Position numbers and translations under genes: made by a program
Origin: Marinilabiliales bacterium
GTDB taxonomy: Bacteria; Bacteroidota; Bacteroidia; Bacteroidales; ML635J-15
Length of the DNA: 64,000 nucleotides
Direction of reading: 5' to 3'
NCBI GenBank assembly: GCA_002869385.1
Contig: PKTB01000007.1
Coordinates: 1-64,000 of the forward strand
Notes under the pieces: model-generated
What the model was told of the DNA's origin: nothing
The model's input: the letters and a program-made list of their open reading frames with translations, nothing else
Database searches by the model: none
Shown: one piece after another, positions 20,708 through 29,842 of the stretch
How the letters are laid out: each line of letters starts with the position of its first letter
How positions within the stretch are numbered: position 1 is the stretch's first letter

Positions 20708-20822
20708 AGTTTTTCTAGTATTTGTTTTCTCATAAGAATTAACAATTTGATTTCAGAAAAGTTTTTTACGATTCTATAATTTTTACTTGCAAAAGAAAAA
20801 TCTTTTATATGCAAACATTTAA

Positions 20823-20830
20823 TACTTTTG
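20823..20830 (+). promoter_or_regulatory. Predicted -7 box for rlmF
   Basis: TACTTTTG matches TAnnTTTG, 25 bases before the rlmF start codon. A TTG lies upstream in CTTGCAAAAG, but the spacing is not ideal. Confidence 0.5.
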
Positions 20831-20855
20831 TCCCTGATAATTAATTGATAAACAT

Positions 20856-21824
20856 ATGCAGAAGCAAATTAGGGAAACGCCTGAAATAAAGTCGAAATTA
20901 CACCCAAGAAATAAGCACAGGACAAGATATGATCTAGAAGAATTATCAAAAGCATATCCGAGTTTAAAAGAATTCTTGATAATAAACGAATATGGTAATC
21001 AAACTATAGACTTTTTTAGTAATAAAGCTGTAAAAGCATTAAATACTGCATTGCTTAAATACTTTTATAAAGTCAATTATTGGGATATTCCACCACATTA
21101 TTTAATTCCACCTGTTCCTGGTAGAGCAGATTATATTCATTATATAGCTGATCTGCTTGCAGAAAGTAACAATGGGGAAATCCCAAAGGGAGAAGATGTA
21201 AAGTGCTTTGATATCGGTGTTGGAGCTAGTTGTGTTTATACAATAATAGGGGTTGAAGAATATGGTTGGAGCTTTATTGCCAGCGAAATTGATAGAAAAG
21301 CATATGAATCTTCTGTTAAGATTGTTGAGAATAATGAAAATGTAAAACACAAAATTGATTTGAGGTATCAAGAGGATAAATACCATTTGTTTAAAGGTGT
21401 TCTTGAAAAATCTGAACTTATAGATATTACAATTTGCAATCCTCCATTTCACTCTTCAAAAGAAGAAGCAAGAGAAGCAAATCTTAGAAAACTTTCAAAT
21501 CTTAAAAAGAAGAGAGCTAATAACGAAGAGAGAAATTTTGGCGGCATTAGTAGTGAGTTATGGTGTGTCGGTGGTGAGCGTAAGTTTGTTAAAAATATGA
21601 TTCACGAAAGCCTTAAATATGGATATACATGTTTTTGGTTTACAAGCTTAATATCCAGAGAAGAGAATTTATTTCCACTAAAAAAAGAACTTGAGAGAGT
21701 AAAAGCAAAAGATATTAAAGTAATCCCAATGGGTCAGGGGAATAAACATAGCAGAATCTTAGCATGGACATTTCAAACAAAAGATGAGCAAAAAGAATGG
21801 TTTAAGAGTGATTTAGTTAAATAG
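20856..21824 (+). CDS. rlmF: 23S rRNA (adenine(1618)-N6)-methyltransferase
   Basis: A 322-residue RlmF-type methyltransferase that should methylate A1618 of 23S rRNA. Family features: an N-terminal KLHPRNKHRTRYDLEEL motif (15-30), the SAM-binding DIGVGAS (119-125) and the catalytic NPPF (195-198, in ICNPPFHSS). A long conserved downstream part contains LWCVGGERKFVKNMI. Complete and of normal length. The DMT transporter starts ten bases after the stop, so the two, perhaps with the SDR after them, may form one transcript. Confidence 0.92.
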   Translation: MQKQIRETPEIKSKLHPRNKHRTRYDLEELSKAYPSLKEFLIINEYGNQTIDFFSNKAVKALNTALLKYFYKVNYWDIPPHYLIPPVPGRADYIHYIADLLAESNNGEIPKGEDVKCFDIGVGASCVYTIIGVEEYGWSFIASEIDRKAYESSVKIVENNENVKHKIDLRYQEDKYHLFKGVLEKSELIDITICNPPFHSSKEEAREANLRKLSNLKKKRANNEERNFGGISSELWCVGGERKFVKNMIHESLKYGYTCFWFTSLISREENLFPLKKELERVKAKDIKVIPMGQGNKHSRILAWTFQTKDEQKEWFKSDLVK

Positions 21825-21834
21825 ACTAGTCAAT

Positions 21835-22707
21835 ATGCATATATTTCTATTGATATTAGTTTCCATAGTTTGGGGATCAACCTTCTTAATAATTAAAGAT
21901 GCAGTAGATTCAGTAAATGAGAATTTAATTGTGTTTGTTCGTTGTGTTCTTGCATTTATTGCAATGTTTATTTTTGCTTTAATAAAGAATAAAAAGAGTT
22001 TATTTAATAAGAAAGGGATCATATATGGTTCAATCTTAGGAGTGCTTCTGGCGATAATTTACACATCTCAAACTATTGGCTTAAAGTTTACTAGTACAGG
22101 ACATAGTGCTTTTATTACAAGTTCTGCAGTTGTTTTAGTACCGCTTATTTTATTCGCTATATACAAGTTTAAGCTTATAAAAATTGATGTAATTGCAGTA
22201 ATAATTGTCTTTGCAGGATTGTTTTTTCTGACATATGACTTTAGCACAAGCATAAATATCGGTGACCTTATAACTATAATTACCGCTGGGTCCGCAGCAT
22301 TTCATATTGTTACTGCAGGTAGAGTTGTTAAAAAAGCTGATGCTATTTCAATAATTACCTGGCAATTCTTTGCAGCATCTGTAGTTAGTCTAGCAGCATT
22401 TCTTCTTACTAATAGTGAACCAGTAGTTTTATCCGAGAAGTCTATTTATTCTTTGTTATACCTTGGCCTTATAGGTACTTTGTTCTCTTATTTTGTTAGT
22501 GTGTGGGTTCAGAAATATGTTACTTCATTAAAAGTAGCAATCATATTTAGTACAGAACCTGTTTTTGCAGCAATCTTTGGCTATTTCATTTTGAGTGAGG
22601 TTTTGACACCTAAAGAATTATTAGGAGCTAGTCTAATATTAGCCGGTGTAGTTGTTCATTCAATCTTTAAGTCAAAGATGGAAAAGAAAGCATTGCTAAA
22701 TAATTGA
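21835..22707 (+). CDS. DMT-superfamily transporter (EamA family)
   Basis: A 290-residue integral membrane protein with about ten hydrophobic helices in two EamA halves. The first half has the typical opening WGSTFLIIKDAV and FVRCVLAFIAMF, and FTSTGHSAFITSSAVVLVPL; the second has FSYFVSVWVQKYVTSLKVAIIFSTEPVFAA, the characteristic EamA repeat 2 sequence. It would export or import small metabolites (amino acids, nucleosides or similar); substrate cannot be read. It follows rlmF closely and precedes the SDR, probably as part of a loosely linked transcription unit. Confidence 0.88.
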   Translation: MHIFLLILVSIVWGSTFLIIKDAVDSVNENLIVFVRCVLAFIAMFIFALIKNKKSLFNKKGIIYGSILGVLLAIIYTSQTIGLKFTSTGHSAFITSSAVVLVPLILFAIYKFKLIKIDVIAVIIVFAGLFFLTYDFSTSINIGDLITIITAGSAAFHIVTAGRVVKKADAISIITWQFFAASVVSLAAFLLTNSEPVVLSEKSIYSLLYLGLIGTLFSYFVSVWVQKYVTSLKVAIIFSTEPVFAAIFGYFILSEVLTPKELLGASLILAGVVVHSIFKSKMEKKALLNN

Positions 22708-22747
22708 AAAATTAGTATATTCATCAATTATTAATTCATAAATATTT

Positions 22748-23521
22748 ATGGAATCACAAAGTGTCATCGTAATTACCGGTAGCACCAGAGGTATAGGCCA
22801 TGGATTGGCTAAGGAGTTTTTAAATAATGGCCATAAAGTAGTCTTTAACGGTCGTTCACAGGAAGCCGTTGATAAAGTTTTGGAAGAATTTAAAGATTAC
22901 TCTAGTCAGATTTGTGGAGTGGCAGGGGATGTGTCTATGCCGGATACTCACGAAAAGCTTTTTGATGAAGCTGTAAAGCACTTTGGAAAGGTTGACATTT
23001 GGATAAATAATGCTGGTATTCCACAGGAGAATAAACCATTTGTTGAATTAAAGATTGAGGATATTAAAAGATTATCTGATATTAATATTTACGGTTTAAT
23101 TTTAGGTTCACAGATTGCTGCTAATCTTTTTTTGAAGCAAGGATACGGTAAGGTTTTTAATATGGAGGGTTTTGGAAGTAAAGGTAGGATAATGAAAAAC
23201 CTAACACTATATGGTACATCAAAGAGAGCGGTTAATTATTTTACAAAATCCTTAGCTAAGGAGCTTGATGGTTCATCTGTTAAGGCATGTGTTTTGAGTC
23301 CTGGTATGGTAAGAACTGAATTTTTAGATGGCGCTTTGGAGGATAAAACGACTAAAGAGGCAAAACAATTTCAAAAGGTTTACAAAGTAATAGCAGAAGA
23401 TGTAGATGTTGTAACTAAGTTTTTAGTAAAAAGAATCCTTAAGAGTACTAAGAACTATGACAGAATCGAGTTTCTTACTCCCGGTAAAATGATGATTAAA
23501 GGATTTAAAATGATGTTTTAA
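22748..23521 (+). CDS. SDR-family oxidoreductase
   Basis: A 257-residue short-chain dehydrogenase. The NAD(P)-binding motif is TGSTRGIG (10-17), followed by NNAG (87-90) and the catalytic YGTSK (Tyr155, Lys159). The catalytic serine is not in its usual place: NMEGFGSKG (138-146) replaces the common NISS, with Ser144 as the nearest candidate. PGMVRTEFL follows the active site. Substrate unknown. The last four bases overlap the convergent alpha/beta hydrolase. Confidence 0.82.
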   Translation: MESQSVIVITGSTRGIGHGLAKEFLNNGHKVVFNGRSQEAVDKVLEEFKDYSSQICGVAGDVSMPDTHEKLFDEAVKHFGKVDIWINNAGIPQENKPFVELKIEDIKRLSDINIYGLILGSQIAANLFLKQGYGKVFNMEGFGSKGRIMKNLTLYGTSKRAVNYFTKSLAKELDGSSVKACVLSPGMVRTEFLDGALEDKTTKEAKQFQKVYKVIAEDVDVVTKFLVKRILKSTKNYDRIEFLTPGKMMIKGFKMMF

Positions 23522-24477
23522 TTTTCAATAAACTGGTGTATTTCTTCCAGACATTGTTCACTTTCATCAAATGGAAATATTATCCAATCATGAATCATAT
23601 TATTCATAACTGTCATGTCACAGGAGCTACCTTCTGCTTGCAAAATTTTTGATTTAAGTCTTTGACAATCCGGATAAAACAATTCGTGAGTGCTAACAAA
23701 TACTTTAATCTCTCCTAAATTGTTCATATTACCATATATTGGAGATACTTGAGGATCTTTTGTAGGCAATTTTCCTGCATATATCTGTCCACATTTAATC
23801 AGGCCATCCAAATTTAAAAGTACATCTTTTTCAATGTAATCGGTAATTTCCGGATTACTCATTTCAACATCCAACCAAGGAGATAAGAGGACTGTTTTAT
23901 TTGGGATGTTTTGATGATTCTCAGAGACAAGCGTTTGCAAGAATGCTAGGGCAAGACCTCCACCTGCAGAATCACCCATAAGAATAAACACATCATCTGG
24001 ATATTTTTTTTGTATTATTTGATAAAGTTCATTTGTGACTTTGTGAGTAAATGCAGCTTCGTTCTCCGGTGCTAAAGGGTATTTAATAAAGCTTACTTTG
24101 TAATTGTAAGTAAGACATATTTTTTCAATTAGCTTTCGATGAGATTTGGTGGCTTCAGCGAAGTATGCTCCACCATGAAAGTATATAATATGCTTGTTCG
24201 ATGGTGTTTGGTTACAGATTGTTAAAGCCGAAAAACCACTACTTTCATGTTTTGTAATAGAGAGCTTCTTGTTAAAACGTTTTATATTAAAGTGTTTTTG
24301 ATTCCTTTTAGGATTGGTTAGAAGTTTGTTAAATGTTTTTTCTGATAGATTAGTAATTCTAATGAAATTATATGTTGATTTAGCCTTTCTGCTTATTGAT
24401 ACATGGCTCGACTTACATTGTGAAAATAGCATAATTGTAACAATTATAAGTAAACAGAGCGTATTTTTATAATACAT
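23518..24477 (-). CDS. Alpha/beta hydrolase (HSL/Est-type), probable lipoprotein
   Basis: A 319-residue esterase. The N-terminus MYYKNTLCLLIIVTIMLFSQC is a signal with a lipobox-like FSQC, so the enzyme is probably membrane-anchored. The oxyanion-hole motif HGGAYF and the nucleophile elbow GDSAGGGLAL mark the hormone-sensitive-lipase family; acid and base are plausible as DPQVSP and MIHDWIIFP (His). It probably hydrolyses short acyl esters in the periplasm. It ends convergent on the SDR with a four-base overlap. No companion genes. Confidence 0.85.
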   Translation of the reverse strand: MYYKNTLCLLIIVTIMLFSQCKSSHVSISRKAKSTYNFIRITNLSEKTFNKLLTNPKRNQKHFNIKRFNKKLSITKHESSGFSALTICNQTPSNKHIIYFHGGAYFAEATKSHRKLIEKICLTYNYKVSFIKYPLAPENEAAFTHKVTNELYQIIQKKYPDDVFILMGDSAGGGLALAFLQTLVSENHQNIPNKTVLLSPWLDVEMSNPEITDYIEKDVLLNLDGLIKCGQIYAGKLPTKDPQVSPIYGNMNNLGEIKVFVSTHELFYPDCQRLKSKILQAEGSSCDMTVMNNMIHDWIIFPFDESEQCLEEIHQFIEN

Positions 24478-24546
24478 TGAAATCTTTTTATCTTTCTACT
24501 GTAAAAATAATAAGAATAGCTCAGAAAATAAATATTATGGATAGAA

Positions 24547-25287
24547 TTACAATCTAAACTCAACAGCAACTGTTCCTACCTGGTAACCTGCGCCAGGCTT
24601 TTTCTCGTATTTCCATTGTTTTACTGCAGTAATTGCAAGTTGGGTACATTGTGAGCAGTTTGAGCTGACAACGCTAACGCTTGTTACATTGCCATTTTCA
24701 TCTACAGTAATCTTAAGAACGACTCTACCTTCTAGATTATCTTGGTTAGCTGGGTCAACCTTTTTAAGCAACCCTCGTCCATCAAGACTACCACCATAAC
24801 CTCCCGGACCAGTTCCGGAACCATTGTCACCTGTTCCTGTGCCTGGATTTCCATCTCCGGTTCCATCACCGGATGTGCCGGTTCCGTTTCCATCACCAAA
24901 GTTCATTCCATCCATAAAACTAGGTAAATGACTGGTATTTTGATTTGTGGTGGAACTTTCGGTGTTTGTATTATTGTTTGAGTTTGAATTATCACTAAAA
25001 GGATTTGGAATTGTACTTGATTGCATGGAGGCGGCATCTTCAAAGCTTTGAGTGTTTACACCTGTGTTAGAATAGTTTTGAGTCGAGGCATTTTGTTCGT
25101 TTGATGTGGCAGATGAAGACTCGCCGGCATTGACGTTACCACCGCCTCCAAAATCAAGTAATATGCCCTCTTCGGGGGGAAGGGGCAGTTTTGTCGTAAA
25201 ACCTAATAATAATAATAGTACTATAGCAACAATAGCAAAAAGAGTTGCTCCTAAAATACCATGTATATGTTGTTTTACAAATGACAT
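24547..25287 (-). CDS. TonB-like energy-transducing protein
   Basis: From the ATG at 25287 (MSFVKQHIHGIL) the protein is 246 residues; the longer frame runs into exbD and is unlikely. A single transmembrane helix (about 7-30) is followed by a long linker rich in Ser, Asn, Thr and then Gly (GTGTSGDGTGDGNPGTGTG), and a C-terminal TonB-like domain (GRVVLKITVDENGNVTSVSVVSSNCSQC ... WKYEKKPGAGYQVGTVAVEF). The start codon overlaps the exbD stop, so translation is coupled to exbD. Together with exbB and exbD it forms a complete motor module. It is a paralogue of 16692-17360 and lacks the classic Pro-rich linker. Confidence 0.82.
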   Translation of the reverse strand: MSFVKQHIHGILGATLFAIVAIVLLLLLGFTTKLPLPPEEGILLDFGGGGNVNAGESSSATSNEQNASTQNYSNTGVNTQSFEDAASMQSSTIPNPFSDNSNSNNNTNTESSTTNQNTSHLPSFMDGMNFGDGNGTGTSGDGTGDGNPGTGTGDNGSGTGPGGYGGSLDGRGLLKKVDPANQDNLEGRVVLKITVDENGNVTSVSVVSSNCSQCTQLAITAVKQWKYEKKPGAGYQVGTVAVEFRL

Positions 25288-25697
25288 TAATATTGTAATT
25301 GTTGAGTTGCTAAAATCAATTTCCACTGATTTTCTTTAGCAATATTCATAATTTTTACTACTTCTTCCATGGGTACAGTTTTGTCTACGTTTAAGGAGAC
25401 AAAAGGTTCCTCCTGTCCTGCAACTTCCTTCTTTAAAAGTGTTTCTATATCGTCAGGATTACAAAAGCTTGTTCCAACGGCATATAAGAAAGTTCCATCA
25501 TGTTTGTCTTTAATTGAAACTGATGCAATTGGATTTGCTGATGTCTGACTGTTGCTTGAAGGTAACAATAGTTTTAAAGCATTAGGAGCAATCAGTGTTG
25601 AAGTAACCATGAAAAATATGAGAAGGAGGAATACAATATCTGTCATTGATGACATACTGAATTCCGCACTCACTTTATTTCTTGACTTTAAGCCCAT
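25287..25697 (-). CDS. ExbD/TolR-family proton-channel subunit
   Basis: A 136-residue ExbD/TolR protein with a basic N-terminus, a single membrane helix and a periplasmic domain. The conserved helix with proton-path Asp is MSSMTDIVFLLLIFFMVTSTL (about 17-37). The periplasmic part (LKLLLPSSN ... EPFVSLNVDKTVPMEEVVKIM) fits the family and its usual length. It is preceded five bases away by the exbB-like gene and overlaps the tonB-like gene, so exbB-exbD-tonB is one operon. Likely role: driving TonB-dependent outer-membrane transport, though TolR-like function is possible. Confidence 0.9.
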   Translation of the reverse strand: MGLKSRNKVSAEFSMSSMTDIVFLLLIFFMVTSTLIAPNALKLLLPSSNSQTSANPIASVSIKDKHDGTFLYAVGTSFCNPDDIETLLKKEVAGQEEPFVSLNVDKTVPMEEVVKIMNIAKENQWKLILATQQLQY

Positions 25698-25702
25698 ATA
25701 AA

Positions 25703-26386
25703 TTATTTAGCAGGTTCGTTTAATATGTCCATAAATTCTGTTGATTTGGTTTCTAACCTAGCAACTAGATTATTAACTCTAGCAACCAAAATGTTGTAAC
25801 CAAAATATGCAATAATACCAACTATAAGACCACCGACTGTAGTAACCATAGCAGTATAGATACCATTTGATAGTAGCGTTACGTCAATATTATTACCTGC
25901 ACTAGCCATATCGTAAAATGCCCTAACCATTCCCATAACAGTTCCTAGGAATCCAATCATTGGAGCCCCACCTGCAATAGAGGCAAGTACAGGTAAGCCT
26001 CTTTCAAGTTTTGCAACTTCTTGCTTACCAACATTTTCTACAGCAGCATTAACATCACCTAAAGGACGACCTATTCTAAGAACACCTTTTTCTATCATTC
26101 GTGCTAATGGACCTTCATTCATTCGGCAGTTATCAAGAGCTTGATCAACTTTTCCCTCAAAAATGAAGTTCTTAATATTATCCATAAAGGATTTTTGCTC
26201 TTTGGAAGCCTTTTTAATGGCGATAAACCTATCGATAAAGATATAGACTGCAATAACTGATAGTACAGCGAGTACAATCATAATCCATCCACCTTTTAGA
26301 GCCATGTCGAAAAATGACATAGTTAATTCCCCTTCCTGACCTGTCGAAGGAACATTTTGCAATGAATCTACCTGTAAAAATAACAT
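25703..26386 (-). CDS. MotA/TolQ/ExbB proton-channel family protein
   Basis: A 227-residue ExbB/TolQ protein. Three membrane segments are seen: about 34-55 (WIMIVLAVLSVIAVYIFIDRF), about 133-155 and about 175-198. The typical stretch PVLASIAGGAPMIGFLGTVMGMV and TAMVTTVGGLIVGIIAYFGYN contain the conserved channel residues. First gene of the exbB-exbD-tonB operon; divergent from the transaldolase gene with 239 bases between, where transcription of both should start. The first 25 residues (MLFLQVDSLQNVPSTGQEGE) may be an N-terminal extension or an over-long start. Confidence 0.9.
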   Translation of the reverse strand: MLFLQVDSLQNVPSTGQEGELTMSFFDMALKGGWIMIVLAVLSVIAVYIFIDRFIAIKKASKEQKSFMDNIKNFIFEGKVDQALDNCRMNEGPLARMIEKGVLRIGRPLGDVNAAVENVGKQEVAKLERGLPVLASIAGGAPMIGFLGTVMGMVRAFYDMASAGNNIDVTLLSNGIYTAMVTTVGGLIVGIIAYFGYNILVARVNNLVARLETKSTEFMDILNEPAK

Positions 26387-26592
26387 ATTAGAAATAACTT
26401 TAATTGATAATTGACGAAATTAGATACAATATGTCGAAAATTAACACCTTGAATCTTTATTTTATTAACAGATTTGTGTTAAATGCAATCGGCTTCTTTA
26501 AAACGAATAAGAGGTTTTAAATATTGTTAATTAAAATTTTGTAAATGTTTAGAAATAATTTAATGAGGCTGCTGTTTTTAAGGAATAACAAC

Positions 26593-26600
26593 TATTTTTG
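26593..26600 (+). promoter_or_regulatory. Predicted -7 box for the transaldolase gene
   Basis: TATTTTTG matches TAnnTTTG, 25 bases before the start codon at 26626. Confidence 0.55.
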
Positions 26601-26625
26601 TGCCATAATTTAAAAACTATTATAT

Positions 26626-27285
26626 ATGAAGTTTTTCATTGATACAGCAAATTTAGATCAAATTCGTGAAGCTCAGTCTTTAGGAGTACTTGATGGTGTA
26701 ACTACTAATCCTTCTTTAATGGCAAAAGAGGGTATTGCAGGAGAAGAAAATATTAAAAATCATTATTTGAAAATCTGTGAGATCGTTGATGGAGATGTTA
26801 GTGCAGAAGTTATTAGCACAGATTATGAAGGTATGATAAAAGAGGGTGAAGAGTTAGCTGCATTACATCCTCAAATTGTAGTTAAAGTACCTATAATTAA
26901 AGATGGTGTCAAAGCAATCAAGTATTTTTCATCTAAAGGTATTAGAACAAATTGCACACTTGTGTTTAGTGTTGGACAAGCATTATTGGCTGCAAAAGCA
27001 GGTGCAACTTATGTTTCTCCTTTTATTGGTCGTTTAGATGATAATAGTACTGACGGTGTTGAGCTTATTGGACAAATTGTTGAAATGTACAATTATTATG
27101 AATTTGAAACTGAGGTTCTAGCTGCTTCAATAAGACACACAATGCATATTGTAAAATGTCTTGAGATGGGTGCTGATGTAGCAACTTGTCCTCTAAAAGC
27201 AATCGAAGGCTTATTAAATCATCCTTTAACTGATATAGGTTTAGAAAAGTTTTTAAGCGATTATAATAAGCTTAATAAGAAATAA
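26626..27285 (+). CDS. Transaldolase / fructose-6-phosphate aldolase family
   Basis: A 219-residue small transaldolase-type aldolase (TalC/FSA group). Signatures: [26 protein letters not shown] (24-31), the Schiff-base lysine Lys87 in [40 protein letters not shown], and the C-terminal helix. It would move a dihydroxyacetone unit in the pentose phosphate pathway or cleave fructose 6-phosphate; the two are not separable by eye. Its TAA overlaps the ATG of the next gene by one base, so the two are translated in a coupled fashion. Confidence 0.9.
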   Translation: MKFFIDTANLDQIREAQSLGVLDGVTTNPSLMAKEGIAGEENIKNHYLKICEIVDGDVSAEVISTDYEGMIKEGEELAALHPQIVVKVPIIKDGVKAIKYFSSKGIRTNCTLVFSVGQALLAAKAGATYVSPFIGRLDDNSTDGVELIGQIVEMYNYYEFETEVLAASIRHTMHIVKCLEMGADVATCPLKAIEGLLNHPLTDIGLEKFLSDYNKLNKK

Positions 27286-27905
27286 TGGCTGAGTATATAA
27301 AATTGTATGCCGATAATCCGGCAGAAAGACATATACAAAAAATTGTAAAAGTTTTAAAAAACGGTGGGGTAATCATTTATCCCACCGATACTGTTTATGG
27401 TATTGGGTGTGATATTACCAAACCAAAAGCAATTGAAAAAGTTGCTCAGCTAAAAGGTGTTAAAGTTGCTAAAGCTAATTTCTCATTTATTTGTTTCGAT
27501 ATGAGTCATTTGGCTGATTATACAAAACCTTTGAGCAATAATGTTTTCAAACTAATGAAGAGAAACCTTCCCGGGCCTTTTACTTTTATTCTGGAAGCAA
27601 ATAATAATGTACCAAAGCTTTTTAAGGCAAATCGAAAATCAATTGGTATTAGAATTCCTGATAATAACATTATTCGTGAAATTGTAAAAGAACTTGGAAA
27701 TCCTATTTTAACAACTTCACTTAAAGCAGACGATGAAATAATTGAGTACACAACCGACCCAGAACTTATATATGAGGATTACCAAAATCTTGTTGATATT
27801 GTTATTGATGGTGGGTATGGTGGAAATATTGCCTCTACAGTTATAGATTGTACTGATGAAGAACCTGAAATTATCAGAATGGGTGAGATTGAGCCTGAAT
27901 GGTAA
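27285..27905 (+). CDS. L-threonylcarbamoyladenylate synthase (TsaC/Sua5/YciO family)
   Basis: A 206-residue protein of the TsaC/Sua5/YciO family. The N-terminal core GGVIIYPTDTVYGIGCDITKPKAIEKV and FKLMKRNLPGPFTFIL are the signature of the ATP/threonine-binding fold. TsaC makes threonylcarbamoyl-AMP for the t6A modification of tRNA; YciO-type members may lack this activity and cannot be excluded. The gene overlaps the transaldolase stop and probably is in its operon. It ends 12 bases before the convergent trkH stop. Confidence 0.88.
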   Translation: MAEYIKLYADNPAERHIQKIVKVLKNGGVIIYPTDTVYGIGCDITKPKAIEKVAQLKGVKVAKANFSFICFDMSHLADYTKPLSNNVFKLMKRNLPGPFTFILEANNNVPKLFKANRKSIGIRIPDNNIIREIVKELGNPILTTSLKADDEIIEYTTDPELIYEDYQNLVDIVIDGGYGGNIASTVIDCTDEEPEIIRMGEIEPEW

Positions 27906-27916
27906 TTGTTTGCGAT

Positions 27917-29368
27917 TTACCTTTTCCAAAAATACTTTGTAAAGATAATTAGTACAGTAAAAAGTTCTAGACGTCCCATAAGCATCAGAAAACCTAGGAA
28001 CCATTTTCCAAAGACGCTAATGTTTGCAAAATTTGAAGCTGGTCCTACATCTCCAATACCAGGTCCGATATTGCCAATACTTGTAGCAACAGCACCAAAT
28101 GCTGTTTCAAATTCTAAACCCGTCAAAGACATTATTAGTGTTCCGAAAGCAATAACCATAATATACAGGATTGTAAATGCTAAAACATTGTTTATGGTAT
28201 TTTGAGGTAGTGAGGCTTTATTATAACGTACAGGTAAAACTGCATGTGGGTGTATTAATCTTTTAAACTCCATATATGAATTTCTGAATAATATATGGAT
28301 TCTGACTACTTTTACACCTCCACCTGTTGACCCTGATGATCCTCCGACAAACATAAGCATCAGGATTATTACCCAAAATCCTTTTGGAACCCATAATAAA
28401 TAATCAACTGTGGCATAACCTGTTGTTGTTACAATAGAGACCACTTGAAACATTGCATGTCTAATAGAATATTCAATGTCATGACCCATAAAATGCCATA
28501 AGCCAAAAGCAACAGTAAGACTTGCAATTGTAAGTATGATTAGATAGAACTTAATCTCAGTGTTTTTTAAGACTTTCTTAAATTGACCGGTAATCATAAA
28601 ATAACTAAGTGCAAAGTTTGTCCCGGCCACAATCATAAAAAAGATTATCACATAATGAATGTATGCTGAGTCGAAAGCTGCAATGCTCGCTTGTTTAGTG
28701 GAGTAACCACCGGTAGCCATTGTTGTAAATGCATGATTAACAGCGTCAAATACAGACATGCCACCCAAATAAAGTAATATCGCTTCAGTTAGTGTAAAAC
28801 CAAAATAAACCATCCAGAGTTTTTTTGCAGTACCTTTTATTCTTGGATGAAGTTTGTAGGTAGATATTCCAGGGACTTCAGCATTGAAAAGTTGCAGACC
28901 ACCTACTTTTATTAACGGAATAATAGCAATGGATAAAACAATAATTCCCATACCTCCAAGCCACTGAGTAGTGCTTCGCCAAAGTAATAATCCATGTGGT
29001 ATTTCTTCAATATTGTTGAGAATAGATGCACCGGTTGTTGTAAAACCTGAAATGGTTTCAAAAAATGCATCAGTATACGAAGGTATTGCTTTACTTATGT
29101 AAAATGGGATGGCTCCAAAGAAAGATAAAATTAACCAACTTAAAGTCACAATTAAATATGCTTCTCGTTTCTCTACTTTTTTCTCTGTTTTTCTAAAAAG
29201 AAGGACTAAAATTAGCCCAGTAATTAGAGTTATACCTGTAGATAATAGCAAAAAAGGCAAGTCATATTCTCCGTAAATAGCTGAGACTAAGGAGGAAATG
29301 CCCATAAAGAAGCTCTCTACTAAAAGAAGAGCTCCCATAACCAATAATATTAGTTTATATTTAATCAT
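27917..29368 (-). CDS. TrkH-family potassium uptake protein
   Basis: A TrkH/KtrB-type potassium channel subunit. With the start at 29368 (MIKYKLILLVMGAL) it is 483 residues; the reading frame extends 22 codons further to 29434, but a -7-like box (29380-29387, minus strand) sits just before 29368, favouring the shorter start. Many hydrophobic helices form four pore-type repeats, including the selectivity-like segments SGFTTTGASIL, TMATGGYSTKQ, SIVTTTGYATVDY and ATSIGNIGPGIG, plus GGSSGSTGGG. It needs a TrkA-type partner, not seen here. Convergent with tsaC, divergent from the tRNA. Confidence 0.9.
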   Translation of the reverse strand: MIKYKLILLVMGALLLVESFFMGISSLVSAIYGEYDLPFLLLSTGITLITGLILVLLFRKTEKKVEKREAYLIVTLSWLILSFFGAIPFYISKAIPSYTDAFFETISGFTTTGASILNNIEEIPHGLLLWRSTTQWLGGMGIIVLSIAIIPLIKVGGLQLFNAEVPGISTYKLHPRIKGTAKKLWMVYFGFTLTEAILLYLGGMSVFDAVNHAFTTMATGGYSTKQASIAAFDSAYIHYVIIFFMIVAGTNFALSYFMITGQFKKVLKNTEIKFYLIILTIASLTVAFGLWHFMGHDIEYSIRHAMFQVVSIVTTTGYATVDYLLWVPKGFWVIILMLMFVGGSSGSTGGGVKVVRIHILFRNSYMEFKRLIHPHAVLPVRYNKASLPQNTINNVLAFTILYIMVIAFGTLIMSLTGLEFETAFGAVATSIGNIGPGIGDVGPASNFANISVFGKWFLGFLMLMGRLELFTVLIIFTKYFWKR

Positions 29369-29379
29369 CCTTTGCGCTG

Positions 29380-29387
29380 CAAATATA
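29380..29387 (-). promoter_or_regulatory. Predicted -7 box for trkH
   Basis: On the minus strand TATATTTG fits TAnnTTTG, 11 bases before the ATG at 29368. It decides between two trkH starts. Confidence 0.5.
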
Positions 29388-29443
29388 GAACTATTTTTTT
29401 GCAATTTTTTTTCAAAAAAAATTTTATTTTTCAAAAAACTGTT

Positions 29444-29451
29444 TACCTTTG
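29444..29451 (+). promoter_or_regulatory. Predicted -7 box for tRNA-Pro transcript
   Basis: TACCTTTG, preceded by T- and A-rich runs, looks like the Bacteroidota tRNA promoter pattern. It lies about 40 bases before the first tRNA-like sequence. Confidence 0.6.
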
Positions 29452-29493
29452 CAGTCCGAAATTAAACAAACGTTCTTTAAATTTAATTTCATA

Positions 29494-29551
29494 CGGGGTG
29501 TAGCGCAGTCCGGTTAGCGCATCCCGACTTTTGGGTCGGGAGGGTCGCAAG
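29494..29551 (+). pseudogene. Truncated tRNA-Pro-like sequence
   Basis: The first 28 bases are identical to the 5' part of the intact tRNA-Pro 106 bases downstream (acceptor 5' strand, D-arm). An anticodon-arm-like CCCGA/TCGGG hairpin with TTTTGGG in the loop follows, then GGGTCGCAAG, but the T-arm and the 3' acceptor strand are missing. It looks like a decayed tandem copy or a chimera of tRNA-Pro. Confidence 0.6.
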
Positions 29552-29599
29552 TCAGATTGTCAAAACCGAAAGTTCTTAAAAAGAATGAAATTAATAATA

Positions 29600-29674
29600 C
29601 GGGGTGTAGCGCAGTCCGGTTAGCGCACCTGCTTTGGGAGCAGGGGGTCGGGAGTTCGAATCTCTCCACCCCGA
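29600..29674 (+). tRNA. tRNA-Pro (anticodon TGG)
   Basis: 75 bases fold into a full cloverleaf. Acceptor CGGGGTG/CACCCCG with discriminator A; D-stem GCGC/GCGC; anticodon stem CCTGC/GCAGG with loop TTTGGGA and anticodon TGG (reads CCA and other Pro codons); variable GGGTC; T-stem GGGAG/CTCTC with TTCGAAT. CCA is not encoded. A terminator follows within 50 bases. Accessory genes begin just downstream, so this is a candidate integration neighbourhood. Confidence 0.95.
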
Positions 29675-29684
29675 CAGAAATAGC

Positions 29685-29720
29685 AAGGGTTTCAGAATGT
29701 TAAATTTTGAGACCCTTTTT
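29685..29720 (+). terminator. Hairpin terminator after tRNA-Pro
   Basis: AAGGGTTTCA and TGAGACCCTT pair with one mismatch around a loop of about 14 bases, followed by TTT. Just after it, ATTTGATACATT occurs twice in tandem (29720-29750). Confidence 0.75.
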
Positions 29721-29842
29721 ATTTGATACATTATTTGATACATTTATTTGAAAAGAAAACAACAATAAACGATAAGAAAAAGGAATATAGTATGTTACTG
29801 AGTGCCTTATTTAGTAAGCATTATCGTAAATTGACAATATTT

